34,081 nucleotides of DNA from Eggerthellaceae bacterium (GTDB lineage Bacteria; Actinomycetota; Coriobacteriia; Coriobacteriales; Eggerthellaceae), in assembly GCA_017511465.1 (NCBI GenBank), contig JAFWJU010000103.1:1-34081 (forward strand), given 5' to 3'. A program made the position numbers and the translations under genes. Below the pieces are notes generated by a model that did not search any database, had not been told where the DNA came from, and worked only from the letters and a program-made list of their open reading frames with translations. Of this stretch, positions 1 to 9,380 are shown in pieces (the stretch's first letter is position 1; each line of letters opens with the position of its first letter).

Positions 1-1
1 G

Positions 2-808
2 CCCGGTGGCTTGCTGATGTACGGCATTCCCAACATGAAACTCCCGAAATGGGTCGTCGAACGCCGCGTGAAGCTGATGGAAGAAAGCGGCATCGAGTTT
101 CACTGCAACGTCGACGCCGCCGAACAGGCGCAAGCCATCGCGGAGAAATCCGACGCCGTGGTGCTGGCATGTGGCTGCCGCGTGGCCCGCACCGTTAACG
201 TGCCTGGTGCCGACTTGCAAGGCGTGCACTTGGCTGTGGCGTACCTGACCGAGGCCACGAAGGCCCTCCTGGGCAACTGCGATCCAGCTATCACCGCCGA
301 AGGCAAAGACGTCGTCGTGATTGGCGGCGGTGATACGGGCGTGGACTGCGTAGCCACGGCTTTGCGCCAAGGCGCCCGCAGCGTGCGCCAAGTCATCCGG
401 GCCTCATGCCCGCCCGATCAAGCCGACATGCAAGCTGTCTGGCCTGGTCCGCGCAACGTGTACGTGCAGGCCTACGGCCAACGCGAGGCCGCCGAGCTGC
501 TCGGCGAGGATCCGCGCATGTGGTCGACCGACACCGTGGGTTTCGAAGGTGATGGTGAAGGACATGTCGCCGCCGTGCAGGTGACTCCCCTGCCCAACCG
601 CGACGGCGTCTCGCAGGTGCCCGCGCAACTGGTGCTCATCGCCAAGGGCTTCACTGGAGCCGAGCAGACAGTGCTCGATGCCTTCGCCGATTTCGACAAC
701 GTCTACCTCGCTGGCGACGCGCACCTTGGGTCTACCCTCGTCGCCACCGCCATGGCCGATGCCCTGAAGGTCGCCGCCCAGGTAGCCGAAGACCTCGCGC
801 TCGAATAA
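2..808 (+). CDS. gltD: Glutamate synthase small subunit (GltD-like), C-terminal part
   Basis: The reading frame is open from base 2 to a TAA at 806-808, so the 5' part lies outside the window. The visible 268 residues begin with PGGLLMYGIPNMKL, the FAD/NAD(P)H dithiol-oxidoreductase-fold signature of GltD. They then contain VVVIGGGDTGVDC, the second dinucleotide-binding Rossmann motif, and end with the usual FAD-domain tail around AGDAHLGSTLVATAMADA. In the family, GltD feeds NADPH electrons to the large subunit GltB, which makes glutamate from glutamine and 2-oxoglutarate. GltB is not visible here and may lie upstream. The N-terminal Fe-S cluster cysteines cannot be checked. A related NAD(P)-dependent electron-bifurcating or sulfide dehydrogenase subunit is a less likely alternative. 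The following gene encodes glutamine synthetase III, which supports a GS-GOGAT role. Confidence 0.85.
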   Translation, partial: PGGLLMYGIPNMKLPKWVVERRVKLMEESGIEFHCNVDAAEQAQAIAEKSDAVVLACGCRVARTVNVPGADLQGVHLAVAYLTEATKALLGNCDPAITAEGKDVVVIGGGDTGVDCVATALRQGARSVRQVIRASCPPDQADMQAVWPGPRNVYVQAYGQREAAELLGEDPRMWSTDTVGFEGDGEGHVAAVQVTPLPNRDGVSQVPAQLVLIAKGFTGAEQTVLDAFADFDNVYLAGDAHLGSTLVATAMADALKVAAQVAEDLALE

Positions 809-810
809 GA

Positions 811-853
811 CGGAAAGGTTCGAGCCCGTGGCGGACGGGCGCGAACCTTTCCG
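811..853 (+). terminator. Strong hairpin after gltD
   Basis: Perfect 12-bp arms cggaaaggttcg (811-822) and cgaacctttccg (842-853) enclose a second 5-bp stem, gcccg/cgggc (824-828 with 836-840). The result is a long bipartite hairpin immediately after the gltD stop. Only a short TT follows, not a clean T-run, so it may stop transcription weakly, stabilise the mRNA end, or act as a processing signal between gltD and glnN. Confidence 0.6.
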
Positions 854-868
854 TTAACAGCAGGTTTC

Positions 869-884
869 GTAACATTGTCGAAAA
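869..884 (+). promoter_or_regulatory. Possible GlnR-like nitrogen regulator site upstream of glnN
   Basis: GTAAC at 869-873, six bases, then GAAAA at 880-884. This matches the actinobacterial GlnR half-pair pattern gTnAc-n6-GaAAc except at the last base. It lies about 66 bases before the glutamine synthetase start. It is a short degenerate match and no cognate regulator is in the window, so it is a suggestion only. It gains weight because GAAAC half-sites in 11-bp phase also lie upstream of amtB. Confidence 0.3.
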
Positions 885-950
885 ACGCCGCAAGCACAGC
901 CGTCCTATCGTCGAGATAGCCAAAAGGCACTGTAGAGGAAAGGACGACGC

Positions 951-3035
951 ATGGGACGAATCGCGGAAGAATACGGCACACTCGTGTTCAATGACCACAC
1001 GATGCAGGAGCTGCTGCCGTCGGCTACGTACAAGGCACTGGCCAAGACCATCAAGGAAGGCAAACCGCTCGACATCGAGGTTGCCAATGTCGTGGCGCAC
1101 GCCATGAAGGAATGGGCGGTTGCCCATGGGGCCACGCATTACACGCACTGGTTCCAGCCGCTTTCGGGCATCACGTCCGAAAAGCACGACGCGTTCCTCG
1201 ATCCGCAGAAGGACGGCCGCGCCATCATGACGTTCTCGGGTAAGGCGCTAATCCAGGGCGAGCCTGACGCGTCAAGCTTCCCCAGCGGCGGCATCCGCGC
1301 CACATTCGAAGCCCGTGGCTACACCGCATGGGACCCGACGAGCTATGCGTTCATCAAGGACGACGTGCTGTGCATTCCCACGGCGTTCTGCAGCTACACC
1401 GGCGAGGCGCTCGACAAGAAGACCCCTCTCCTCCGTTCGATGGAAGCCGTATCGGCGCAGGCGTGCAAGGTCCTCTCGTATTTCGGCCAGGATGTCCCGC
1501 GCGTCACGACGACGGTGGGCGCCGAGCAGGAGTACTTCCTGATCCGCGAGGAAGACTTCGAGCAGCGCCAAGACCTGATCCTGACCGGCCGCACGTTGTT
1601 CGGCGCGCCGCCGTGCAAGGGCCAAGAGATGGAAGAGCATTACTTCGGCGCCATCCGCCCCACGGTCAGCGCCTTCATGAAAGAGCTCGACGAGGAGCTG
1701 TGGAAGCTCGGCGTGGCGGCCAAGACCAAGCACAACGAAGTCGCCCCCTGCCAGCACGAGCTTGCGCCGATGTTCACGATCAGCAACGTGGCCATCGACC
1801 ACAACCTGCTGACCATGGAGCTCATGCGCACCATCGCAAGCCGTTACGGTTTGGTGTGCCTGCAGCACGAAAAGCCGTTCGTGGGCATTAACGGATCTGG
1901 CAAGCACAACAACTGGTCCATCGCGACCGACAGGGAAAACCTGCTCGACCCGGGCAAGACGCCCGCAAGCAACCTGCGCTTCCTCGTGTTCCTGGCGGCG
2001 GTCATCCAAGGCGTCGACGACTACCAGGATCTGCTGCGCATCGCCGTGGCATCTGCGGGCAACGACCATCGCCTGGGCGCGAACGAGGCGCCGCCAGCTG
2101 TCATCTCGATCTTCCTCGGCGACGAGCTTGGCCGCGTTGTCAACGCCATCATCGCCGGCAAGGAGGACGATGGAGCCGAAGCGGTGTACATGGACCTCGG
2201 CGTCGAGGTGCTGCCCAGCTTCGAGCGCGACAACACCGACCGCAACCGCACTTCGCCGTTCGCCTTCACGGGCAACAAGTTCGAGTTCCGCATGCCCGGC
2301 AGCCAGATGAACCTGGCCGATGCCAACACCATACTCAACACCATCGTGGCCAAATCGCTCAAGTGCTTCTGCGAAGCCGTCGAGGGGGAAGGCGATTTCG
2401 AGAAAGCCGCTTTCGCGTGGGTGCGCAAGACGCTCACCGACCATCAGCGCATCATCTTCAACGGCGACGGCTATGCGGATGCATGGATGGACGAAGCCGC
2501 AAAGCGCGGGCTTTTGAACCTGAAGTCGCTCGTGGACGCCGCACCGCACATGCTCGACGAGAAGAACATCGCGCTGTTCAAGGAATTCGGCGTGCTGAAC
2601 GAGGCCGAGAACCACAGTCGCTACGAGGTGAAGCTCGAGACGTATTCGAAGCTCATCAACATAGAGGGCCAGACGATGAGCCACATGACGAAGCGCAAGA
2701 TCGCCCCGGCGGTAAGCGTGTACGCCGAGCAGATTGCAAACACCATCAACGCGAAGAAGGCGGCCAACCCCGACCTGAACCCGACAGCCGAGCAGAAGCT
2801 GCTCTCGAAGCTGAACGACGGCGCGAACGCGATATCCGATGCCCTCGAAAAGCTCGACGAGGCGCTGTCGGTGGCACAGGGCATCGACGAGCCGCTGGCC
2901 AAGGCGCGCTCGTACCACGATGGCGTGCTCGGGGCGATGGGCGAATTGCGCGTGGCGTGCGACACCATGGAGGGCGTCGTTTCGACCGAGGCCTGGCCCA
3001 TGCCGACATACAACAAGATTTTGTTCTACTGCTAG
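951..3035 (+). CDS. glnN: Glutamine synthetase type III
   Basis: The 694-residue product has the length of the large GSIII family (about 700 residues) rather than the 450 of GSI. It starts at ATG 951 behind GAGGAAAGGA. GSIII landmarks include HYTHWFQPLSG (about residues 63-73), the GAEQEYF metal/glutamate-binding segment near 190, NEVAPCQHELAP near 263, GINGSGKHNNWS near 307 and NRTSPFAFTGNKFEFR near 430. The enzyme makes glutamine from glutamate, ammonium and ATP as a cytoplasmic oligomer. The gene lies between gltD and the glutamine-consuming purF and carAB genes. GSIII is not known to be adenylylated like GSI-beta, so control is likely transcriptional or by PII. No defects were seen. Confidence 0.95.
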   Translation: MGRIAEEYGTLVFNDHTMQELLPSATYKALAKTIKEGKPLDIEVANVVAHAMKEWAVAHGATHYTHWFQPLSGITSEKHDAFLDPQKDGRAIMTFSGKALIQGEPDASSFPSGGIRATFEARGYTAWDPTSYAFIKDDVLCIPTAFCSYTGEALDKKTPLLRSMEAVSAQACKVLSYFGQDVPRVTTTVGAEQEYFLIREEDFEQRQDLILTGRTLFGAPPCKGQEMEEHYFGAIRPTVSAFMKELDEELWKLGVAAKTKHNEVAPCQHELAPMFTISNVAIDHNLLTMELMRTIASRYGLVCLQHEKPFVGINGSGKHNNWSIATDRENLLDPGKTPASNLRFLVFLAAVIQGVDDYQDLLRIAVASAGNDHRLGANEAPPAVISIFLGDELGRVVNAIIAGKEDDGAEAVYMDLGVEVLPSFERDNTDRNRTSPFAFTGNKFEFRMPGSQMNLADANTILNTIVAKSLKCFCEAVEGEGDFEKAAFAWVRKTLTDHQRIIFNGDGYADAWMDEAAKRGLLNLKSLVDAAPHMLDEKNIALFKEFGVLNEAENHSRYEVKLETYSKLINIEGQTMSHMTKRKIAPAVSVYAEQIANTINAKKAANPDLNPTAEQKLLSKLNDGANAISDALEKLDEALSVAQGIDEPLAKARSYHDGVLGAMGELRVACDTMEGVVSTEAWPMPTYNKILFYC

Positions 3036-3044
3036 CTTGACTCC

Positions 3045-3062
3045 GCCGTTCTCCCGAACGGC
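3045..3062. terminator. Small hairpin after glnN
   Basis: gccgtt (3045-3050) pairs with aacggc (3057-3062) around a six-base loop, nine bases after the glnN stop. No T-run follows, so termination is uncertain. It is immediately followed by the larger palindrome at 3084-3112. Confidence 0.35.
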
Positions 3063-3083
3063 AACGGGCAGAGGCGACGGAGG

Positions 3084-3112
3084 ATGTGACAGGTACCTGG
3101 TACCTGTCACAT
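3084..3112. repeat. 29-bp perfect palindrome, possible REP-like element
   Basis: Arms atgtgacaggtacc (3084-3097) and ggtacctgtcacat (3099-3112) are perfect inverted copies around a single T at 3098. It sits in the 93-base gap between glnN and purF and ends just before the purF ribosome binding site. Such a long symmetric arm pair with one unpaired base, not followed by a T-run, resembles a dispersed palindromic repeat more than a simple terminator. It could also be a repressor operator for purF. Confidence 0.7.
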
Positions 3113-3128
3113 TCATGAGAGGATGAGA

Positions 3129-4562
3129 ATGGCGACATCGGCGTTTCCGGGCGAAAAACCCGATAGGCTCGAAGAAGCATGCGCGGTGTTCGGCGTGTAT
3201 GCGCCAGGTGAAGACGTTGCCCGCCTCACGTGTTTCGGCTTGCAAGCACTGCAGCATCGCGGTCAGGAAAGCGCGGGCATCGCCGTGGGCGACGGCGAAA
3301 CGGTGCTTATCCACAAGGATCTGGGTCTCGTCGACCAGGTGTTCGACGAGGATGTGCTCGCACACCTGTCGGGAAACGTCGCCGTTGGGCACACGCGTTA
3401 CTCCACCGCCGGTGGCGGAGGGTGGGCGGCAGCGCAACCGCATATTTCCGCCATCGACGACGAGCTCATTGCGCTGGCGCATAACGGCACGCTTGTCGAC
3501 ACCAAACCACAGCGGGCGTGGCTCGCGAACGAGGGCGTCCAACTGTACGGCTACACCGACAGCGAGGTGGCCGCGCGCACTATCGGCGTCGATACGCGCC
3601 GCACCGGGCATATCCGCAGCGGCATCAAGCTGATGATGCAGCAGCTTCACGGCGCATACGCCATCGTGCTGGTCACGCCCGTGGCGCTGTACGCTTTCCG
3701 CGATCCCAACGGCATCAGGCCGCTTTCGCTGGGGCAGTTGCCCAATGACCGCGGTTGGGCCGTCGCAAGCGAGACGTGCGGACTCGACGCCGTTGGTGCC
3801 GCATTCGTGCGCGACATCGAGCCAGGCGAAATCGTGAAGGTCAGCGTCGCCGGCCTCGAATCGGAGAGGGGCATCGTGTCTGGCAGGCGAGCCAGTTGCA
3901 TTTTCGAGTACGTGTACTTCGCACGACCCGACAGCGTCCTCGACGGCGAGGTCGTGTACAACGCGCGCCGCCGTTTGGGACGCACGCTGGCGCGCGAGGC
4001 GCCCGCCGACGCGGACCTCGTGCTGGGCGTACCCGACTCGGGCGTGCCCCCCGCTTTGGGTTATTCCGAGGCAAGCGGCATCCCGTACTGCGACGGCATC
4101 GTGAAGAACCGCTACGTCGGCCGCACGTTCATCCAGCCCACGCAGGAAATGCGCCAGATGGGCATCCGCATAAAGCTGAACCCGTTGCCCTCGCTTATCG
4201 CGGGCAAGCGCCTTGTGGTCATCGACGACAGCATCGTGCGCGGCAACACGTCGAAGAAGCTCGTCGAGATGCTGCGCGGTGCTGGCGCAAGCGAAGTTCA
4301 CCTGCGCATCGTGAGCCCCGAAGTCACATGGCCGTGCTTTTACGGCATCGACACCGACACGCAAGACCAGCTGATGGCGGCAAATTGCACGCATGACGAA
4401 ATGTGCGAGCGCATTGGCTGCGATTCGCTGGCGTTCATCAGCTTGCATGGGCTGCACAGGGCCATCCATGCCAATCACGACGGTTTCTGCGACGCCTGCT
4501 TCAGCGGAGATTACCCCGTGGTAATTCCCGAGCATCTACAGCGCAAGGGCTTTTTGCAATGA
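3129..4562 (+). CDS. purF: Amidophosphoribosyltransferase (Fe-S, Bacillus type)
   Basis: PurF transfers the amide nitrogen of glutamine to PRPP, the committed step of purine synthesis. Start ATG 3129 is chosen over ATG 3123 because GAGAGG lies six bases before it but abuts the earlier ATG. The product is 477 residues. Cys18 (EEACAVFG) would become the N-terminal nucleophile after removal of a 17-residue propeptide. The glutaminase domain carries GHTRYSTAG and LAHNGTL. The PRPP loop is VVIDDSIVRGNTS, about residues 359-371. All four cysteines of the B. subtilis-type [4Fe-4S] cluster appear to be present (ASCIFEY, WPCFYG and both in FCDACFSGDYP), implying oxygen-sensitive maturation as known for that subclass. 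carA follows 22 bases downstream. Confidence 0.96.
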   Translation: MATSAFPGEKPDRLEEACAVFGVYAPGEDVARLTCFGLQALQHRGQESAGIAVGDGETVLIHKDLGLVDQVFDEDVLAHLSGNVAVGHTRYSTAGGGGWAAAQPHISAIDDELIALAHNGTLVDTKPQRAWLANEGVQLYGYTDSEVAARTIGVDTRRTGHIRSGIKLMMQQLHGAYAIVLVTPVALYAFRDPNGIRPLSLGQLPNDRGWAVASETCGLDAVGAAFVRDIEPGEIVKVSVAGLESERGIVSGRRASCIFEYVYFARPDSVLDGEVVYNARRRLGRTLAREAPADADLVLGVPDSGVPPALGYSEASGIPYCDGIVKNRYVGRTFIQPTQEMRQMGIRIKLNPLPSLIAGKRLVVIDDSIVRGNTSKKLVEMLRGAGASEVHLRIVSPEVTWPCFYGIDTDTQDQLMAANCTHDEMCERIGCDSLAFISLHGLHRAIHANHDGFCDACFSGDYPVVIPEHLQRKGFLQ

Positions 4563-4584
4563 CGACGGATGGAACAGGAAGAAG

Positions 4585-5910
4585 ATGAGCGAGTTATCCG
4601 AAAGAATGCTGGAGGACACGACGAAGCCCAAACCGCAGCCGGCGATGCTGGTGCTCGAGGACGGCACTGTCTTCCGCGGCACGACATGCGGCGCAGCTGG
4701 CGAGGCGTTTGGCGAAGTGTGTTTCAACACGTCGATGGAAGGGTATCTGGAAGTGATCACCGACCCGTCCTATGCGGGTCAGATAGTGACGATGACGTAC
4801 CCGCAAATAGGCAACTACGGCGTGAACCCCGACGACGCGCAATCGGGTCACCCGGCGTTGCGGGGCCTCGTCGTGCGCAGCATGTGCGCGGCGCCCTCGA
4901 ATTGGCGCAGCCAGATGACGTTGCCCGAATTCCTGCGCGGCGAGGGCATCGTCGCCATCGAGGGCGTTGACACGCGTGCGCTCGTGCGGCACGTACGCGA
5001 ATGCGGCGCGATGCGCGCCGTTATTTCGACAGAAGACACCGATACAGCCAGCTTGCTCGAGAAGGTTCGCGCAAGCGAGTCCATCGTCGGCGTGAACCTG
5101 GTTCCCGGCGTCTCGTGCAATGAACCGTATGCATGCAGCGCCTCTTCGCTTCCGCAAGGCAAGGGATTCGCGCTGAGCGGCGCCGATGACGCGCGCTTCC
5201 GCGTCGTGGCATACGACTGCGGCATCAAGCGCGCCATCTTGGAGGGACTCGTGAGCGCAGGATGTGACGTGCAGGTCGTGCCGTGGGATACGCCTGCCGA
5301 AGCCGTGCTGGCCGAAGAGCCCGATGGCGTGTTCCTGTCGAACGGCCCGGGCGACCCCGACGCCGTCGCCGGCACATACGTACAGGTGGAGAAACTGCTC
5401 GGCCACGTCCCCGTGTTCGGCATCTGCCTTGGGCACCAGATGATCTGCAAAGCCGTCGGCGCAACCATGCAGAAGCTGAAATACGGGCATCGTGGCGGCA
5501 ACCACCCGGTCATGAACCTGTTCACTGGCCGTGTGGAGATAACGGCCCAGAACCACGGTTTCAACTTGGTGTTTCCCAGCCTGGGCCCACTCGTGCCCGA
5601 ATTAAGCGGCGATAACGGAGAGCACGTTGACGACCTGCGCTTCTGGGCCGACCAATCCATCGCGCCCGTTGTGCGAAACGAGCGTTTCGGGCGCATACGG
5701 CTGACACACGTGAACCTGAACGACGGAACGGCCGAGGGCATCGCGTTCATCGACATTCCCGCGTTCTCGGTGCAGTACCACCCCGAAGCCAATCCCGGGC
5801 CAACCGATTCCCATTACCTGTTCCGCGCGTTCACCAGGCTGATGGAAGGACGCGGCGACTACCTCGACATCGACATAGCGCGCGACCGTTTGGAAGGATG
5901 GAGATTCTAA
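4585..5910 (+). CDS. carA: Carbamoyl-phosphate synthase small (glutaminase) subunit
   Basis: CarA hydrolyses glutamine and passes ammonia to CarB for carbamoyl phosphate, used in arginine and pyrimidine synthesis. The 441-residue product is clearly longer than the usual 360-390. The N-terminal CPSase small domain ([31 protein letters not shown]) is followed by a class I amidotransferase. Its nucleophile is Cys281 (GICLGHQM), with the His-Glu pair in QYHPEANPG. Part of the extra length is a roughly 35-residue insertion between AQNHGF (about 322-327) and LTHVNLNDG (about 373-381), a place where E. coli CarA has only a short loop. A nonconserved leader of about 20 residues adds the rest. The stop codon is two bases before the chosen carB start, so the two are surely co-translated. 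Confidence 0.95.
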   Translation: MSELSERMLEDTTKPKPQPAMLVLEDGTVFRGTTCGAAGEAFGEVCFNTSMEGYLEVITDPSYAGQIVTMTYPQIGNYGVNPDDAQSGHPALRGLVVRSMCAAPSNWRSQMTLPEFLRGEGIVAIEGVDTRALVRHVRECGAMRAVISTEDTDTASLLEKVRASESIVGVNLVPGVSCNEPYACSASSLPQGKGFALSGADDARFRVVAYDCGIKRAILEGLVSAGCDVQVVPWDTPAEAVLAEEPDGVFLSNGPGDPDAVAGTYVQVEKLLGHVPVFGICLGHQMICKAVGATMQKLKYGHRGGNHPVMNLFTGRVEITAQNHGFNLVFPSLGPLVPELSGDNGEHVDDLRFWADQSIAPVVRNERFGRIRLTHVNLNDGTAEGIAFIDIPAFSVQYHPEANPGPTDSHYLFRAFTRLMEGRGDYLDIDIARDRLEGWRF

Positions 5911-5912
5911 CC

Positions 5913-8900
5913 ATGCCGAAGCGAACCGACATCCACACCATCCTCGTCATCGGCAGCGGCCCCATCGTCATCGGCCAGGCATGCGAGTTCGACTATTCCG
6001 GCGCTCAAGCGTGCAAGGTGCTGCGCGCCGAGGGCTATCGGGTCGTGTTGGTCAACAGCAATCCCGCCACCATCATGACCGATCCCGGCTTGGCCGACCG
6101 CACCTACATCGAGCCCATCACGGCCGCTTTCGTCGAGAAGGTCATCGCAGCCGAGCGCCCCGATGCCCTGCTGCCCACGCTCGGCGGCCAGACCGGCCTG
6201 AACACGGCTGTCGAGCTGGCCGAAGCTGGCGTGCTCGACCGTTACGGCGTCGAGATGATCGGCTGCGACCTGGCGGCCATCAAGCGCGGCGAGGACCGCC
6301 AGCTGTTCAACGAGTGCATGAACGAGCTGGGCATCGAGACGGCACATTCGGGATACGCCTACTCGGTAGCCGACGCGCGAGCCATTGCCGACGACATCGG
6401 CTACCCGGTCGTGTTGCGTCCGTCCTACACGCTCGGCGGCGCGGGTGGCGGCATCGCCCGCAATCTTGACGAGCTCGAGCTCATCGTCAGCCAGGGCATC
6501 GAGCTATCGCCCGTCGGCGAGGTGCTCGTCGAAGAGAGCATCGAAGGCTGGAAAGAGTTCGAGATGGAGGTCATGCGCGACCGCGCCGGCAACGGCATCA
6601 TCGTGTGCTCCATCGAGAACCTCGACCCCATGGGCGTGCACACGGGCGATTCCATCACCGTGGCGCCAGCGCAAACCCTGACCGATGTGGAATACCAGCG
6701 CATGCGCGTCGCGTCGCTGGCGGTGCTCGAGAAGGTCGGCGTCGAAACCGGCGGCTCGAACGTGCAGTTCGCCGTGAACCCAGCTGATGGGCGCATGGTC
6801 ATCATCGAGATGAACCCGCGTGTATCCCGCTCGTCGGCGCTCGCCTCGAAAGCCACCGGCTTCCCCATCGCCAAGGCCGCCGCCCAGCTGGCCGTGGGTT
6901 ACACGCTGCCCGAGATCGCAAACGACATCACGAAGGCCACACCCGCCTGCTTCGAGCCCTCCATCGACTATTGCGTCGTCAAAGCACCGCGTTTCGCATT
7001 CGAAAAGTTCAAGGACTCTGACGATACGCTATCGACGCGCATGAAAGCCGTCGGCGAGGTCATGGCCATTGGGCGCACGTTCGAAGAGGCGCTTGGCAAG
7101 GCGCTGCGCTCGCTCGAGAACGGCCGCTCCGGTTTGGGCGTCGATGGCCATCCGGCGGCAAGCGAGACGAAGGAAGGTTACGAGCAGCTGCTCGCCCGTC
7201 CCACGTGCGACCGCATCGTGTACGTGGGCTGCGCGCTTCGACGCGGCTGGACCGTCGACGAAGTGAACGCGGTAACGGGCATCGACCGGTTCTTCCTTTC
7301 GTGCATGGCCGACATCATCGCCGTGCAAGAGGCGCTGCGCGACACAAGCATCGACGACGTCGATGCCGACGCTTTCTGGGTTGCCAAGCGCTATGGCCTG
7401 TCAGACGTGCAAATCGCGTTTCTCACGCATTCGAGTGAAATCGTCGTGCGCACGCGCCGCAAAGCGCTTGGCGTCGTGCCGGCGTTCAAAACCGTCGACA
7501 CCTGCGCGGCCGAGTTCGCAAGTTCGACGGCGTACCACTACAAGACCTACGACGCCGACGAAACCGAGGTTGCGCGCAAATCTTCCGATGCGCCTGCCAA
7601 TCGCCCAAAGGCGGTCATCCTCGGTGCGGGACCCAACCGCATCGGCCAGGGCATCGAATTCGACTACTGCTGCGTGCATGCGAGCTATGCGCTGCACGAG
7701 GCGGGCTACGAGACCATCATGGTCAACTGCAATCCCGAAACGGTGTCGACCGACTACGACACGTCAGACAAGCTGTATTTCGAGCCGCTGACCTACGAAG
7801 ACGTCATGGACATAATCGATGCCGAGAAACCCGATGGCGTCGTGGTCACGCTGGGCGGGCAAACGCCGTTGAAGCTGGCCAACGCCCTTGCCGAAGCGGG
7901 CGTGCACCTTATGGGCACGAGCCCCGAAGCCATCGACCTGGCAGAGGACCGCGACCGGTTCGCCACCGTGCTCGACAACCTGGGAATCGCATATCCGCCT
8001 GCCGGCGACGCGTCGACGTTCGATGAGGCGCTGCGCGTGGCATCATCGCTCGGATTCCCTTTGCTTGTCAGGCCCAGCTACGTGCTCGGCGGGCGCGGCA
8101 TGGCCATCGTGTACGACACGCCACACCTCGAGCAATTCATGGGAGAAGCGGCGCGCATATCGCCCGACCATCCCGTGTACCTGGACAAGTTCCTGGAATC
8201 GGCTATCGAAGTGGACCTTGACTGCATCAGCGACGGCACGGACGTCTACATCGGCGGCGTGCTCGAGCACATCGAGGAAGCGGGCATCCATTCGGGCGAC
8301 TCGGCTTGCTGCATCCCGCCGTTCTCGCTTTCCGACGGCATCGTGACGCAGCTGCGCGACATCGCCCACCAGCTAGCCTTGGCATTGGGCGTGCGGGGGT
8401 TGTTAAACATACAGTTTGCCATCAAAGACCAGGTGATTTACGTCATCGAGGCCAATCCGCGCGCCAGCCGCACCGTGCCGTTCGTATCGAAGGCAACGGG
8501 CGTGCCGCTTGCGAAAATAGCAGCACGGGTCATGGCAGGCGAGATGCTTGCCGATATGGGCCTTCCAGCTGATGACCGCACACTCGGTCACTTCGCGGTG
8601 AAGGAAGCGGTCATGCCGTTCGGACGGTTCCCCGGCTCCGATGTTGTACTTGGCCCCGAGATGAAGTCTACGGGCGAAGTCATGGGAATCGCGAGCACGT
8701 TTCCGGCAGCATATGCCAAGACGCAACTTGCCATCAGCTACGACTTGCCGACCGAAGGCACTGTGTTCATCAGCGTAGCTGATCGCGACAAGCGGGCCAT
8801 CGTCTCGATAGCGCGCGATTTCGTGCGCCTGGGATTCGAGGTTGCCTCGACAGGCGGCACAGCCAAGGTGCTCGCAGCGTCGGGCGTGCCCTGCAAGGTC

Positions 8901-9152
8901 GTGCGCAAGGTGAGCGAACCTTCGCCCAACATCGGCGACATGATCGTCAAAGGCGAAGTGCAGCTGATGATAAACACGCCGTTCGGCCACGGCACCCGCA
9001 GCGACGGTTACGAGTTGCGCCTGGCCGCTGTCCGCCATGGGGTCACGTACGCCACGACCATCGCCGCTGCCCAGGCATTCGCCGAGGCAATGGAAGTGGC
9101 GCGCTTCGACGGATTGGGCATCATCGCGCTGCAGGACCTGCCGCAATACTGA
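5913..9152 (+). CDS. carB: Carbamoyl-phosphate synthase large subunit
   Basis: The 1079-residue product has the normal CarB length and duplicated architecture. The first ATP-grasp half (carboxyphosphate) begins with [19 protein letters not shown] and includes [12 protein letters not shown]. The second half (carbamoyl phosphate) begins near residue 565 with [17 protein letters not shown] and includes [12 protein letters not shown]. The C-terminal methylglyoxal-synthase-like allosteric domain covers about the last 140 residues, with [11 protein letters not shown] and [20 protein letters not shown] 5913 is preferred over ATG 5898, which overlaps carA and has GGAAGG directly abutting it; 5913 has GGAG nine bases upstream and gives the usual [11 protein letters not shown] start. 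It makes carbamoyl phosphate in the cytoplasm with CarA. Confidence 0.97.
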   Translation: MPKRTDIHTILVIGSGPIVIGQACEFDYSGAQACKVLRAEGYRVVLVNSNPATIMTDPGLADRTYIEPITAAFVEKVIAAERPDALLPTLGGQTGLNTAVELAEAGVLDRYGVEMIGCDLAAIKRGEDRQLFNECMNELGIETAHSGYAYSVADARAIADDIGYPVVLRPSYTLGGAGGGIARNLDELELIVSQGIELSPVGEVLVEESIEGWKEFEMEVMRDRAGNGIIVCSIENLDPMGVHTGDSITVAPAQTLTDVEYQRMRVASLAVLEKVGVETGGSNVQFAVNPADGRMVIIEMNPRVSRSSALASKATGFPIAKAAAQLAVGYTLPEIANDITKATPACFEPSIDYCVVKAPRFAFEKFKDSDDTLSTRMKAVGEVMAIGRTFEEALGKALRSLENGRSGLGVDGHPAASETKEGYEQLLARPTCDRIVYVGCALRRGWTVDEVNAVTGIDRFFLSCMADIIAVQEALRDTSIDDVDADAFWVAKRYGLSDVQIAFLTHSSEIVVRTRRKALGVVPAFKTVDTCAAEFASSTAYHYKTYDADETEVARKSSDAPANRPKAVILGAGPNRIGQGIEFDYCCVHASYALHEAGYETIMVNCNPETVSTDYDTSDKLYFEPLTYEDVMDIIDAEKPDGVVVTLGGQTPLKLANALAEAGVHLMGTSPEAIDLAEDRDRFATVLDNLGIAYPPAGDASTFDEALRVASSLGFPLLVRPSYVLGGRGMAIVYDTPHLEQFMGEAARISPDHPVYLDKFLESAIEVDLDCISDGTDVYIGGVLEHIEEAGIHSGDSACCIPPFSLSDGIVTQLRDIAHQLALALGVRGLLNIQFAIKDQVIYVIEANPRASRTVPFVSKATGVPLAKIAARVMAGEMLADMGLPADDRTLGHFAVKEAVMPFGRFPGSDVVLGPEMKSTGEVMGIASTFPAAYAKTQLAISYDLPTEGTVFISVADRDKRAIVSIARDFVRLGFEVASTGGTAKVLAASGVPCKVVRKVSEPSPNIGDMIVKGEVQLMINTPFGHGTRSDGYELRLAAVRHGVTYATTIAAAQAFAEAMEVARFDGLGIIALQDLPQY

Positions 9153-9187
9153 CGCGGGAAGCAACGGGTTATTACGATCTCATTAGG

Positions 9188-9206
9188 GCGGGGCGCCATG
9201 CCCCGC
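9188..9206 (+). terminator. Hairpin terminator candidate after carB
   Basis: gcggggc (9188-9194) and gccccgc (9200-9206) form a perfect 7-bp GC stem with a five-base loop, 36 bases after the carB stop. TTGTCCT follows, a weak T-rich tail. It lies between the convergent carB and murT-gatD genes. Confidence 0.55.
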
Positions 9207-9226
9207 TTGTCCTCGCTTATATCGTG

Positions 9227-9349
9227 AAGCCGGCGGGAAGGCTACGCTCGACGCGTCGTCGTCGCGAACTTACTTCTTCACCAAGAATGGGCGAAGAAGT
9301 GGATTTCGCTCCTCCTTTGGCTTACCTCGCTCCGCCTTCCCGCCGGCTT
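9227..9349. repeat. Nested inverted repeat, 123 bp, between convergent genes
   Basis: Perfect 16-bp outer arms aagccggcgggaaggc (9227-9242) and its complement (9334-9349) enclose 91 bases. Inside are a second pair, acttcttc (9272-9279) and gaagaagt (9293-9300), and a flanking gcgaa/ttcgc pair. The stretch contains no credible gene. It could be a bidirectional terminator for carB and murT-gatD, a structured RNA, or a small non-autonomous repeat element. No transposase gene or obvious target-site duplication was recognised. Confidence 0.65.
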
Positions 9350-9380
9350 TGCAAGTCCTCGCTTCGCCTTCTCGACGAGC

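Noticed and set aside
1272-4535. A reverse-strand open frame of over 1000 codons opposite glnN and purF
   Set aside because: It is the mirror of strong GC-rich coding frames with all family motifs on the forward strand; its product is His/Arg/Val-rich with no recognisable domain and it spans two genes.
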